27,211 bases of DNA from Penium margaritaceum (lineage: Eukaryota > Streptophyta > Zygnematophyceae > Desmidiales > Peniaceae), in NCBI GenBank assembly GCA_023375785.1, contig SZWC01004974.1, positions 84,969 to 112,179 on the forward strand, read 5' to 3'. Below are positions 19,801-27,211 of the stretch, piece after piece. The stretch's first letter is position 1; the number at the start of each line of letters is the position of its first letter. Under the pieces are notes generated by a model. It saw only the letters and a program-made list of their open reading frames with translations. It did not search any database and was not told where the DNA came from. The position numbers and the translations under genes were made by a program.

Positions 19801-20579
19801 CGTCTACAAAGTGGTAGCAAAACCAGCAGCTGACAAAGTAGTGGGAGCAGATATTTTTTGTGACCTTGTCTCTCATGATCCTTCCTCCACTATCACCGTG
19901 GGAGAACTAACCTACTATCCCATGTCCGATGTAGGGGATACAACATCTTCATCGGCAGAAGTCAATGAAGAAGGAGATGCACCACCACCAGCAGAAGCAG
20001 TTGTGCCAGTAGCACCACACCAGCCCCTTGCCAATGCTCAACAATCAAGCCGGAGGTACCCTCTCAGGATGCGCTACAAGCTTGGTGAGCGCGGGCATTT
20101 CTGGATATTGTAAAAACCAGACCAGATGAATGTCAGAGTTGCTACAGATTTTGATGAGAAAATGTCCTAGAAGTAGGCCATGGCTACACCAGATGCAGCA
20201 GATTGGACGCAACCTTTGCAGCAAAAGATACAATTGTAGCTCGAGAACGGAACGTGGGAGCTAACTTAGCGTCCACCTGGACACAAGGTAATCAAGTGCA
20301 AGTGGGTGTTCAAGAAGATGAGGGGTGCAGATGGCAACCTCAAGAAGTACAAGGCGAGGCTCGGTGCCAAGGGCTACTCGCATCAAGAAGGCAACAACAA
20401 CATTGAAACCTTTGCTCCTGGTGCAAAGTTTGCCTCTAAGCGCACGCTCCTCTCTTAAGCACTAGCTGAGGACTTCGAAATTCACCACATGGATTTCAAG
20501 ACGGCATTCTTGATTGGTGACTTGGAGAAGGAAATCTATATGGTGCGGCTGGAGGGGTTTGTCGTGGATGGCCAGGAGC
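19801..20579 (+). pseudogene. Element F pol linker and start of reverse transcriptase
   Basis: An open stretch (19811-20113) encodes an acidic, Pro/Ala-rich linker ending RRYPLRMRYKLGERGHFWIL; copia elements have such a linker (RRS.R.P) between integrase and RT. RT follows with LENGTWELT, KCKWVFKKMRGADGNLKKYK, FAPGAKFAS and FEIHHMDFKTAFLIGDLEKE, which keeps the first catalytic Asp. It breaks after GFVVDGQE at 20579. Stops include TAG at 20168 and 20174 and others in the 20230-20460 part. Confidence 0.85.
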
Positions 20580-21239
20580 CAATGTTATCCTATGTCCCAC
20601 GAACAACGCTACAACGATGTTCACAACCAACAACGATGTAGTCCATGTCCAGGGCATTGAGTTGGGTGCACAGTAACTATAGCAAAAATGAGGGGACGAT
20701 GGTTGCAAACACCAATATTTGCCTGTTTACAAAGCAAGATGTGTACATGATCGTATGGATGTTAATGTGTGAGGAGTCCTTAGAAAATCGTATCTGAGTA
20801 TTCACATAGTGTTAACATTTTGATCACTACTTTTATGGAAATGAAAGAATTCTCAGAACGTTTCCTCAATTTGCATTATGAACTACACAAGTTTAATTCA
20901 CATGCAATGTATTACTTAGGTTTTCTGTATTGCAGTGAACCATTTGTTCAACACGACACAACTGTTTCACTCACAATGGGTAATGTCATAGTCAAAATGA
21001 TGAATGGGTTTTTTTGGTTCACATATAATGAATGCAATGTCTACTTCCTACCACGGCCACGCTTAGCTGCATTGTCCACGAAACTGGGGCGTTTTGTGCC
21101 AGAGGCACGAGCAGGGGCATTGCCACTGCCAAGGGCTATATTCTTAAAGCTAGTGTTGGTGGCAGCCCCTACACCTCCCTCATATTCTTGAGTAGAAGGC
21201 GTTGCTGCTATTGCATCTGTGCCATGAGTATCTTTTCCT
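20580..21239. mobile_element. T2: probable DNA transposon, left part, inserted in the RT of F
   Basis: F homology stops exactly after GATGGCCAGGAGC, where E and H continue with sequence encoding HLVCKL. New sequence begins CAATGTTATCCTATGTCCC at 20580. It is more AT-rich, resembles no copia part, and is itself cut at 21240 by the LTR of G. A CA-start next to a possible 8-bp target duplication (CCAGGAGC, 20572-20579) would suit a hAT-type insert, but the right end is outside the window, so the class is a guess. Apart from the minus-strand coding end at 21041-21239, 20580-21040 holds no motif I recognise. Confidence 0.45.
21041..21239 (-). CDS. C-terminal fragment of an unknown basic-tailed protein (T2)
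   Basis: On the minus strand the frame is open for about 65 codons from the LTR junction at 21239 to TAG at 21041-21043. It reads from DTHGTDAIAATPSTQEYEGG to a strongly basic end, SFVDNAAKRGRGRK. No stop or shift is visible, unlike the surrounding copia remains. The KRGRGRK tail could be a nuclear localisation or DNA-binding tail. Being inside a probable DNA transposon, it may be the end of its transposase, but no catalytic motif is present and I do not recognise the family. The upstream part was separated by the G insertion. It may also be a captured host exon. Confidence 0.45.
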
Positions 21240-21977
21240 TGTTGGGAAAGGAGCCATACAGCTCAGTTTCAGGTCCACTAGAGCAAGTTCCAGGAAACTA
21301 CCAGATGCTTGCTCTGATCGTCAATCGGACTTCACCATTGGAAAGATCAGGTGGCAAAATGTCTACTATCCAAGCTTGAGGCCGTTCCAACGCTCGGATT
21401 CGGAGAGATGAATTTTTGAACTTACCAAGGTCATCGACCGCCGATATCCGGATGACAATGGGCGATGGCTCTATGCCTTAGCCTGAGAAAACAAAAAGGA
21501 AAGATATCCAGGGTCAAGAACTCATGTGAGAAATATCCAAAAAGGTCCTAAATTCTGGGTTGCCTTGTCAGAGCATGCTGACTAGGAGAAAGGTACCTCT
21601 CCTTACCTTTTTGGTGAGGTGAGATCCGTGTGTGCTAGCCATGGACACATGGCGATTCTCCATGGGATTGTGGGTTATGTGACCACTAGGAGTGTGCCAT
21701 GCGAGCATTTTCTAGCTCTCTAGGTTGTGTGTGAGTGGTCAGCCTGATTGCTAGGCTGATTTGCTCCCTTGTGTGAGATTATGGACTCTAGTGTGTGAGC
21801 CTTAGCTTCTATGGCTCAGAGGTGTGGCTTGTGACAGGACAGACTTGCCCATGCTCTAGGTCTATATGTACTCCATCATTTTGAGTGATTCACAAACCCA
21901 TTTTTCAGCACAAGTGATGCCCTTCTAGTCCCACATGCTCGCGTCTCCAAGGCTTTCTCTCTTCTCCAGATCCAACA
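21240..21977 (+). repeat. 5' LTR of element G (738 bp)
   Basis: It starts TGTTGGGAAAGGAGCC and ends CCAGATCCAACA, and has exactly the length of the H LTR (25166-25903). The hairpin is at 21739-21759 and the TATA-like box at 21863-21870. It is the cleanest plus-strand LTR of the family here and was used to set the ends of the other copies. Confidence 0.92.
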
Positions 21978-21979
21978 CT

Positions 21980-21992
21980 TGGTATCAGAGCC
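21980..21992 (+). other. Primer-binding site of element G
   Basis: TGGTATCAGAGCC, a perfect initiator-Met tRNA type site two bases downstream of the LTR end. Confidence 0.93.
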
Positions 21993-22622
21993 AAGTTCTG
22001 CCACTTTCAGCCCGACAAGCCGTCACTTTGAGAGTGACGGGTTGGGATAAAACCTTCACCAGATTGGACTATCAAACACAAGATCTTCAAGTTAAAGAGA
22101 CAAGCTTTTCAACGAGCCCATGATCACAAAGATCCAACGGCCAGATTGAGAGTTATGCTCAAAACGAGGTTGGCCGGGGCTACACTCTTATCTCTGAGTA
22201 AGATTGTCGCCTTGTGATGAGCATAACTCTCCCGATTCTTTGTCAAGTTTAAAAAATAGCACATACAAATTGAAGTACTTTGCTAATCTTTCCATTGGTA
22301 CAAAACTATTTGCATTCCATCTGTATGTTTGGGAGAAACGCCGTTTACAAGCTGGCTGGTTTGAGCTGGAGTAGGAGCAGAAGCATACCCTGTTTTCAAG
22401 AGGGCATATCTTTCAAAATCCCCTATTGATGACCCTGTTGTATGGATCGATCCGAAACGTTTTGAGCTGGATTTTCCAGAGGTGGGCTCTTTTTTTTTAA
22501 ATTCCCAGTCTGCTGGCCTATACAGTCCATTTTCTGTTAGGCAGATTTATGGCAGTTGCAGCAGCAGAAGTAGGGGTAGCGCCGCTACTCAAGGGCAGCG
22601 GTGAGCATTGCCAAGGCTCAAA
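21993..22622 (+). other. Leader of element G
   Basis: About 630 untranslated bases. They include CACTTTGAGAGTGACGGG, GGGAGAAACGCCGTTTACAA and a run of T at 22490-22498. The same order is seen in B, E and F. Polymorphic short insertions distinguish the copies. No small open frame is conserved between them. Confidence 0.75.
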
Positions 22623-23600
22623 ATGGTAACAGCAGGTGTGGTAACAGCAGCCCAGCCCTTGGAAAGGCTGCAAGGACGTGCAACCTTCACGCTTTGGAAG
22701 ATCCGTACCCGCCTCCTTTTGGAGGAGAGGGGCTTGTGGGAGGTGGTGAGCGGCGACGAGCGCGCTCCGCCTCCACATGCAAAAGGCATCGCCGTAGCAC
22801 AGGTGGTGGCGGGGAAGACACCACAGAAAGGTGTAGCAGATGCAAGTTCATCTACAACTGCAGCAGCGACATATGAGGTGTGGAAGAAGAAGGACAGGCA
22901 AGCCTACAGGCTGCTTGTCAACACCATCTCCAACCCGCGTCTTCAGTACGTTAGTGACAAGGCTACTACAAAAGAGGGGTGGGACACGTTGTGCAAGAAG
23001 TATGAAAGCAAGGATCCTGCATTCCTCATGCTTTTGGAGGAGAAGATGACGGAGTTGAAAATGCAGGGTGGCGAAGGGATGGAAGCATACTTGGACAGGG
23101 CAAAGGAGCTGGCCAAGCAGCGGAAAGCGGCCGGCAACCCTGTGGAAGATACGCGTTTCGTCCTCCTCTTACTGAGGAGACTCCTAACAAGCTATGACAT
23201 GGTGCGAGAGACGTTGGAGTGTGATTCTCAACCTCGACTTCATTTGCACGCACCTGGTGTAGGTAGAGCTGCGTCACAATGCCACAAAGCAGAATGGCTG
23301 TAGTAGCAGTAGTGAAGCAGCTTTCATGGCCATGGGCTCACGCAACCAGCAGCGGCAGCAGTCTGGGCAGCAGAGAGGCAAGAACAAGGGGTGGTGCCAC
23401 TATTGCCAGAAAGAGGAGCACTACAAGAAAGAGTGCTTCAAGTTCAAGAGGGAGCAAAAGGAGCTGCATCAGTAGCAAAAGCAGCAATCTCTACAACAAC
23501 AGCAGCAGTAGTCACAGCAACATCAACAGCAGCAGCAGTAGCAGCAGCACCAGAACGAGACTGGCGTGCGCCATTTTGGCAACATGAACGTGGCCAAGGA
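22623..23600 (+). pseudogene. Element G gag
   Basis: The start at 22623 (MVTAGVVTAAQ) is preferred over an in-frame ATG 15 bases upstream because it aligns with F. The gag N-terminus is FTLWKIRTRLLLEERGLWEV, followed by VVSGDERAP. The central gag domain runs through YRLLVNTISNPRLQYVSDKA, DTLCKKYESKDPAFLMLLEE and EGMEAYLDRAKELAKQ without a stop, about 200 codons. A one-base shift near 23228 moves the frame; just after it TAG at 23260 stands where F has CAG. The CCHC knuckle at 23395-23436 is intact (C-HY-C-QKEE-H-YKKE-C). TAG codons at 23473, 23509 and 23539 interrupt the Gln tract. Confidence 0.88.
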
Positions 23601-23877
23601 GGTGCGCGACCGCCTTCATGGCGAAGTCTGACATGTCGCAGAAGGAAGAGGCGGATCTGGCGTGGTACAAGGACTCAGGGTGTATCAAGAGTCTGATACA
23701 CCACAAGGAGTGGTTTATGCAGTTGCTCTCCATTCCCCCTCGTCCGATTACTTTGGGTGATGATTGGGTGGTGTATGCTAAGGGGATTGGGATTGTGGAG
23801 ATGTGGTTGGAGACCCCACGTGGCATTGAAGTGGGAGTGTTCCATGGCGTGCTGTATGTACCTCATGCTCGTTCAAC
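23601..23877 (+). pseudogene. Element G protease, truncated
   Basis: After a small deletion near 23610 the frame at 23618 gives MAKSDMSQKEEADLAWYKDS, with the active-site DSG intact (Asp at 23672-23674). It continues to IEVGVFHGVLYVPHA. It stops in the flap because T1 is inserted at 23878. The region has no stop codon, so this is among the younger protease copies here. Confidence 0.85.
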
Positions 23878-23890
23878 CAAGGCTGTTCAA

Positions 23891-24080
23891 GAGTCCGGAC
23901 TCGTGATTCCTGGCAAAAAACTCGGATCCCGAGTCCGAGTCCAGCGTGGGACTCGGACTCGCGAGTCTGGTCGCGAGCCGGACTCGGACTCACGAGTTCG
24001 AGTCTAGACTCGCGAGTCCGGAAACTCGCGAGTCTTCATGTTGTGTACTCGCGAGTCTTGAGTCAGTATACTCGCGAGTC
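23891..24080. repeat. Array of GACTCGCGAGTC palindromes
   Basis: The palindrome ACTCGCGAGT starts at 23957, 24008, 24024, 24047 and 24070; two of these extend to the 12-base GACTCGCGAGTC. The last three lie exactly 23 bases apart. A related palindrome, GAGTCCGGACTC, is at 23891-23902, and half-sites (CGGACTC, GAGTCCGAG) fill the space between. The array begins 13 bases inside the presumed transposon end. It looks like clustered binding sites for a dimeric protein. The copies after 24208 belong to the duplicated unit. Confidence 0.8.
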
Positions 24081-24430
24081 CAGTCAGTGTACGTTTCAAC
24101 CTTGTGAGCAAGGATGCTCATTGAGTTTCTCAATTTGTATTTCTCCATTTTGAGGACATTTCTCAAGTCATTCTCAATGGTCTATGGCATGGAGTATCCA
24201 AGTACTANGGACTCACGAGTTCGAGTCTAGACTCGCGAGTCCGGAAACTCGCGAGTCTTCATGTTGTGTACTCGCGAGTCTTGAGTCAGTATACTCGCGA
24301 GTCCAGTCAGTGTACGTTTCAACCTTGTGAGCAAGGATGCTCATTGAGTTTCTCGATTTGTATTTCTCCATTTTGAGGACATTTCTCAAGTCATTCTCAA
24401 TGGTCTATGGCATGGAGTATCCAAGTACTA
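23986..24430. repeat. 222-bp direct duplication around a single N (probable assembly artefact)
   Basis: Bases 23986-24207 recur as 24209-24430, separated only by N at 24208. I find one difference between them (CTCAATTTG against CTCGATTTG). A near-identical tandem joined by one N is what an uncollapsed contig overlap gives. True sequence probably has one copy. Confidence 0.8.
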
Positions 24431-24680
24431 CACTTAACATATCACACTACACAATTTCAACTAACAGCATACACACTTCCTTCATATCAATTAACACTAG
24501 ACACAGACTCGCATTGCAATTTGCAACTGCTCAAGTCATTCTGAATGGACTATGGCATGGAGTATCCAAGCACTACACTTAATGTATCACACTTCACAAT
24601 TAGAACTAACAGCAGACACACTTCCTTGGTAAGAATTAACACTAGACACTGAATCACATTGCTATCAATCAATACTAGAC
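24385..24680. repeat. Diverged tandem repeat, unit about 145 bp, about two copies
   Basis: CTCAAGTCATTCTCAATGG at 24385 recurs at 24530 (CTCAAGTCATTCTGAATGG). The following stretches also align, with shared TGGCATGGAGTATCCAAG, ACACACTTCCTT and TTAACACTAGACAC. The units have clearly diverged, so unlike the 222-bp repeat this one is real. Shorter ACTAGACACTGA echoes follow to about 24735. It lies between the palindrome array and the coding end of T1 and shows no coding signal. Confidence 0.65.
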
Positions 24681-24876
24681 ACTGACTAACATCACATTTA
24701 TAAGTCATCAAGTAACAATGAACAATAGACACTCAAGCACTCATGTAACCACCTATTGTAATCACCCTTACAGGAAACAGTGAGATTTCATAGTTGGTAG
24801 GAATTTGTGACTGGCTTAGGCAAAGCAGGGTGGAGAGAAGTGTAGTGAGAACAAATTTGAGAAACATTACAGAAAC

Positions 24877-25165
24877 TTATGACATCTCAACAACATCATC
24901 GTCAACGCCTAAATCATCCCCACCATTCTCGTCCTCATGCTCATCCTCATCATCATCATCACTGTCACTATCACTCTCTTCACTATCTTCTCCACCCTCC
25001 TGTCCACCCTCGTTGTCTCCCGCAGTTTCTCCCTCCGCTTCTCTTGTCTGGGCAGCCTTTGCCACTTTCCTAGCAGCACGTCTTGCTGCCTTCTCCTTCC
25101 TCTCCACCTCTTCTAACTCTTCTGAAATCTGCTCGGAAGGATGCACAGGGAAGTCCTTGAGAGCT
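24877..25165 (-). CDS. C-terminal fragment with long acidic tail (T1)
   Basis: The minus strand is open for about 95 codons from the LTR junction at 25165 to TAA at about 24877. It reads LKDFPVHPSEQISEELEEVE, then an Ala/Lys/Arg-rich, probably helical charged segment (ARRAARKVAKAAQ), and ends in a long Asp/Glu/Ser run closing with DDDVVEMS. No stop or shift interrupts it. The charged helix plus acidic tail is low-complexity and gives no family. Inside a probable hAT-type insert, the end of a transposase is a reasonable guess. The remainder lies beyond H. The Ser-rich plus-strand frame over the same bases is its antisense shadow. Confidence 0.5.
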
Positions 25166-25903
25166 TGTTGGAACTTGAGCAGAGAGGGAGCCTTGGAGCA
25201 GCGAGCATGTGTGATTGGAAGGGCATCACTTGTGCTGAAGAATGGTTGTTCAATCACTCAAAATGATGGAGTACATATAGAGCTAGGGCTTGGGCAAGTC
25301 AGCCCTCTCACAAGCCACACCACTTAGCCATGGAGGCTAAGGCTCACACACTAGAGTCCATAATCTCACACAAGGGAGGAAATCAGCCTAGCAATCAGGC
25401 TGATCACTCACACACAACCTAGAGAGCTAGAGAATGCTCTCATGGCACACTCCTAGTGGTCACATAACCCACAAACCCATGGAGAATCGCCATGTGTCCA
25501 TGGCTAGCACACAAGGATCTCACCTCACCNAAAAAGTAAGGAGAGGTACCTTTATCCTAGTCAGCACACTCTGACAAGGCAATCCTAAGACCAAGGACCT
25601 TTTTGGATATTTCTCCCATCAGGTCTTGACCCTGGACCTCTTGCCTTTTTCTTTTTTCAGGCTAAGGCATGGAGCCATCACCCATGCCCACCCAGACATC
25701 GACGGTCCATGACCCCCGAAACTTTGAAAATTTATATCTCCCAATCCGACCGTTGGATCGGCCTAAAACTTGGACCGTAGACATTTTGCCACCTGATCTT
25801 TCCAATGGTGAAGTCGGATCGGCGATCGAAGCAGGCATTTGGTACTTTCCTGGAACTTGCTCCTGTGGACCTGAAACTGAGCCAGATGGCTCCTTTCCCA
25901 ACA
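25166..25903 (-). repeat. 3' LTR of element H (738 bp)
   Basis: On the minus strand it begins TGTTGGGAAAGGAGCC at 25903, directly after the purine-rich GCGGCAAAGTGGGAGAT, and ends TTCCAACA at 25166. Length equals the G LTR, though the sequences differ at many sites. The hairpin (25383-25403) and TATA-like box (25272-25279) are intact. N at 25530 lies in CACCNAAAAAG and looks like one unresolved base. Confidence 0.88.
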
Positions 25904-26026
25904 ATCTCCCACTTTGCCGCAGTCAGAGTGGGCTGAGTCCACATGCCTTCATGCAAAACTGCTGCTTCTCACGGGTCACTGGCTTGGTGCAGAAATCAGC
26001 GACCTGCTTGCTGGTTGGAGTAAACT
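25904..26026 (-). pseudogene. 3' end of H pol next to the 3' LTR, ends at an N join
   Basis: This minus-strand block encodes the last residues of RNase H (FTPTSKQVADFCTKPVTREK, ending GLSPL, then TGA) followed by the purine tract. The same sequence recurs at 26551-26676 with a few differences. At 26027 an N joins it directly to an RT block that should lie hundreds of bases upstream. The intervening RNase H is absent, so this is a contig edge and not a true end. Confidence 0.7.
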
Positions 26027-26027
26027 N

Positions 26028-26393
26028 CCCGAGATCAGACATCTGGAAGCGCTCCTGCATGGCTTCCTTGAACTCCTGCAGTGCAGACATGCTGTTGGAA
26101 AGGAGGAGCATGTCATCCACATAGACAATGATGATGAGGATCTGATGCTCATGGTACCAGCGATACACGTTGTAGTCACACTCGCTGCGCTCAAACCCCA
26201 TGCACTGCAACGCCGCATCCAACTTCTGGTTCCAAGCACGTGACGCTTGCTTGAGGCCGTACAGCGACTTCTGCAGCTTGCAGACCAGGTGCTCCTGGCC
26301 ATCCATGACGAACCCCTCCGGCTGCTCCATGTAGATCTCTTCCTCCAAGTCACCATTCAAGAATGCCGTCTTGACATCCATGTGGTGAACCTC
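26028..26393 (-). CDS. Isolated reverse transcriptase block between two Ns
   Basis: The minus strand is open throughout and gives the core of a copia RT. EVHHMDVKTAFLNGDLEEEI carries the first catalytic Asp, followed by YMEQPEGF, LYGLKQASRAWN and the box VYVDDMLLLS, ending at ERFQMSDLG. It would be functional sequence in an intact element. It is flanked by N at 26027 and N at 26394 and is out of order: RNase H lies on its right and an LTR piece abuts its 5' side. The block itself is genuine C-family RT; its placement is doubtful. Confidence 0.8.
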
Positions 26394-26394
26394 N

Positions 26395-26550
26395 GACCGT
26401 TGGATCGGTCTCAAACTTGGGCCGTAGACATTTTGCCATCTGATCTTTCCAATGGTGAAGTCGGATCGGCGATCGGAGCAGGCATCTGGTACTTTCCTGG
26501 AACTTGCTCCTGTGGACCTGAAACTGAGCCAGATGGCTCCTTTCCCAACA
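26395..26550 (-). repeat. Second partial C-family LTR (start of 3' LTR) after an N join
   Basis: It equals the 5' 156 bases of the H LTR, with about a dozen differences from 25743-25903 by eye, and is followed by the same purine tract and RNase H end. Either a second, closely related element or another allele or copy has been placed here. The LTR is cut by N at 26394. Confidence 0.75.
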
Positions 26551-27211
26551 ATCTCCCACTTTGCCGCGGTCAGAGTGGGCTGAGTCCACATGCCTTCATG
26601 TAGAACTGCTGCTTCTCACGGGTCACTGGCTTGGTGCAGAAATCAGCGACCTGCTTACTGGTTGGAGTAAACTCCAGCTTGATAGCACCCTCATGCACCA
26701 TGTGCCTGATGAAATGATATGCGATGTCAATGTGCTTGGTGCGTGCATGGTGCTCAGGTTTCTTGGCGAGTGCGATTGCGCTCTGGTTGTCGACGCGCAC
26801 AGGAACTGGAACTGCTGCACTCCCACTCATCTCTGCCATGAGACGTTGGAGCCAAACTGCTTCCTTGGCTCCAAAGCTGAGAGATACGTACTCAGCTTCT
26901 GTACTCGAGGTGGCCACGACCACTTGCCGCTTGCTGCACCAACTGATGGCCCCACCATTCATGAGGAACACATGTCCAAAGATGGACTTGCGGTCCTCAG
27001 GGTTTGAAGCCCAATCTGCGTCTGTGTAGCCGATGATGCTGTTGTCATTACCGTTGTAGGTGATGCCGATATTGATGGTTCCAGCAAGGTAGCGGAAGAT
27101 CCGCTTCACTGCCTTCTGGTGCTCCGGTCCGGGATTAGCCATGTGCTGGCTCACAGCGCTCACAGCCTGTGCGAGGTCCGGCCTGGTTGCCACCATCAGG
27201 TACATGAGACT
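26551..27211 (-). CDS. Element H RT C-terminus and RNase H, intact, runs off the right edge
   Basis: A single open minus-strand frame of about 210 codons starts beyond the window and ends with TGA near 26570. Blocks in order: YLMVATRPDLAQAVSAVSQH (RT-RNase H link), VKRIFRYLAGT, then RNase H with the catalytic Asp in IGYTDADWAS. AISWCSKRQVVVATSSTEAE carries the catalytic Glu and VRVDNQSAIALAK the third acidic residue. TKHIDIAYHFIRH and FTPTSKQVADFCTKPVTREK close it. All catalytic residues are present and there is no stop. RNase H degrades the RNA of the RNA-DNA hybrid during reverse transcription. This is the best-preserved gene piece in the window. Confidence 0.9.

Larger units (their letters stand above)
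16091..20579 (+). mobile_element. Element F: C-family copia element, 5' LTR through mid RT
   Basis: In order: LTR (16091-16844), primer-binding site (16847-16859), leader, gag, protease, integrase, pol linker and RT to about 20579, where the DNA transposon T2 is inserted. It lies in the RT of D', with candidate target duplication CCTCT at 16086-16090. It is the best copy here for reading the whole C-family gag-pol order. The remaining RT, RNase H and 3' LTR should lie right of the window. Confidence 0.88.
21240..23877 (+). mobile_element. Element G: C-family copia element, 5' LTR through protease
   Basis: A well-preserved 738-bp LTR (21240-21977), a perfect primer-binding site (21980-21992), leader, gag and protease. 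Homology to F stops at 23877, within the VLYVPxxxFNL stretch, where insert T1 begins. The left junction lies inside T2; the candidate target duplication is TTCCT at 21235-21239. Integrase, RT, RNase H and 3' LTR are absent here and should lie beyond the window. Confidence 0.88.
23878..25165. mobile_element. T1: probable hAT-like DNA transposon, left part, with palindromic subterminal repeats
   Basis: The insert starts at the G break with CAAGGCTGTTCAAGAGTCC, next to a possible 8-bp target duplication CGTTCAAC (23870-23877). Its first 200 bases are packed with GAGTC/GACTC palindromes, like the subterminal transposase-binding repeats of some DNA transposons. After AT-rich sequence a minus-strand protein end follows at 24877-25165, then H interrupts. 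CA-start termini, an 8-bp duplication and subterminal repeats are hAT features, but the right terminus and any catalytic domain are out of view. The class is therefore inferred. Part of its length (one 222-bp unit) is probably an assembly duplicate. Confidence 0.5.
25166..27211 (-). mobile_element. Element H: youngest C-family copia element, 3' part, with suspected misassembly
   Basis: On the minus strand: RT end and RNase H (27211-26570), LTR pieces and a complete 3' LTR (25903-25166). Coding sequence is intact across more than 200 codons, so it is the least decayed copy and fits the innermost nest position. The sequence contains Ns at 26027 and 26394 that split it into blocks in an impossible order. 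The 5' part runs off the right edge. The candidate target duplication at the left end is GAGCT (25161-25165). Confidence 0.8.

Noticed and set aside
20820..21191. Plus-strand open frame of 123 codons in T2
   Set aside because: No recognisable motif. It overlaps the minus-strand protein end, which has the more protein-like composition and a clean basic terminus.
23957..24303. CRISPR-like or satellite array from the regularly spaced ACTCGCGAGT palindromes
   Set aside because: Spacing is short and partly irregular, the spacers are not unique sequences of constant length, the context is a eukaryotic transposon, and half the copies come from the 222-bp duplicate.
24794..25327. Plus-strand Ser/Pro-rich open frame of 177 codons
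   Set aside because: It is the antisense of the acidic Asp/Glu tail on the minus strand and runs on into the H LTR. No start context or motif supports it.
25923..26591. Long minus-strand frame joining RNase H end, RT and LTR
   Set aside because: It crosses two Ns and has an order of domains that no copia element has. Treated as an assembly chimera; the parts are annotated separately.
1..27211. tRNA, rRNA or host protein-coding gene
   Set aside because: No cloverleaf with intact A and B boxes, no rRNA core sequence and no exon chain could be supported. All recognisable coding motifs belong to mobile elements.

Overview
This window is a graveyard of nested transposable elements from a eukaryotic nuclear genome, most probably a plant or other streptophyte. 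I see no host gene that I can defend, no rRNA or tRNA gene, no CRISPR array and no bacterial-type operon. The plant reading rests on abundant Ty1/copia LTR retrotransposons, whose primer-binding sites match the initiator-Met tRNA type (TGGTATCAGAGCC), and on two apparent cut-and-paste DNA transposons. Many of the stop codons inside the ruined genes look like C-to-T changes at CAG, the footprint expected of plant CHG cytosine methylation. The species cannot be named from the sequence.

I use letters for the elements. C-family copies have LTRs of about 740 bp and a gag with a CCHC knuckle followed by a poly-Gln tract. They are the LTR fragment C at 1-247 (+), B (-, 2908-4707), E (-, 6502-12655), F (+, from 16091), G (+, from 21240) and H (-, from 25166). 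A second copia family supplies D (+, 4708-14303, split by E) and its inverted partner D' (-, 14304-16090). A third, GC-rich copia lineage supplies A (-, 248-2907). Two DNA-transposon-like inserts, T2 (from 20580) and T1 (from 23878), each carry the C-terminal end of a protein on the minus strand.

Layout: on the left, C interrupts the protease region of A, and A interrupts B. B meets D at 4707, where both lack their 5' parts. E lies inside the reverse transcriptase of D. To the right each insertion opens the previous one: D' in the 3' LTR of D, F in the RT of D', T2 in the RT of F, G in T2, T1 in the protease of G, and H in T1. The missing right halves should lie beyond the window in reverse order. 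H is the least decayed, as expected of the innermost insert.

The sequence has four single-N positions (24208, 25530, 26027, 26394). Three of them look like assembly joins: a 222-bp duplication around 24208, and a reverse-transcriptase block between 26027 and 26394 placed out of order. Proteins read across those Ns should not be trusted. Nearly all coding features here are pseudogenes with stops and frameshifts. All boundaries come from reading by eye and by comparing copies within the window, not from an alignment program.
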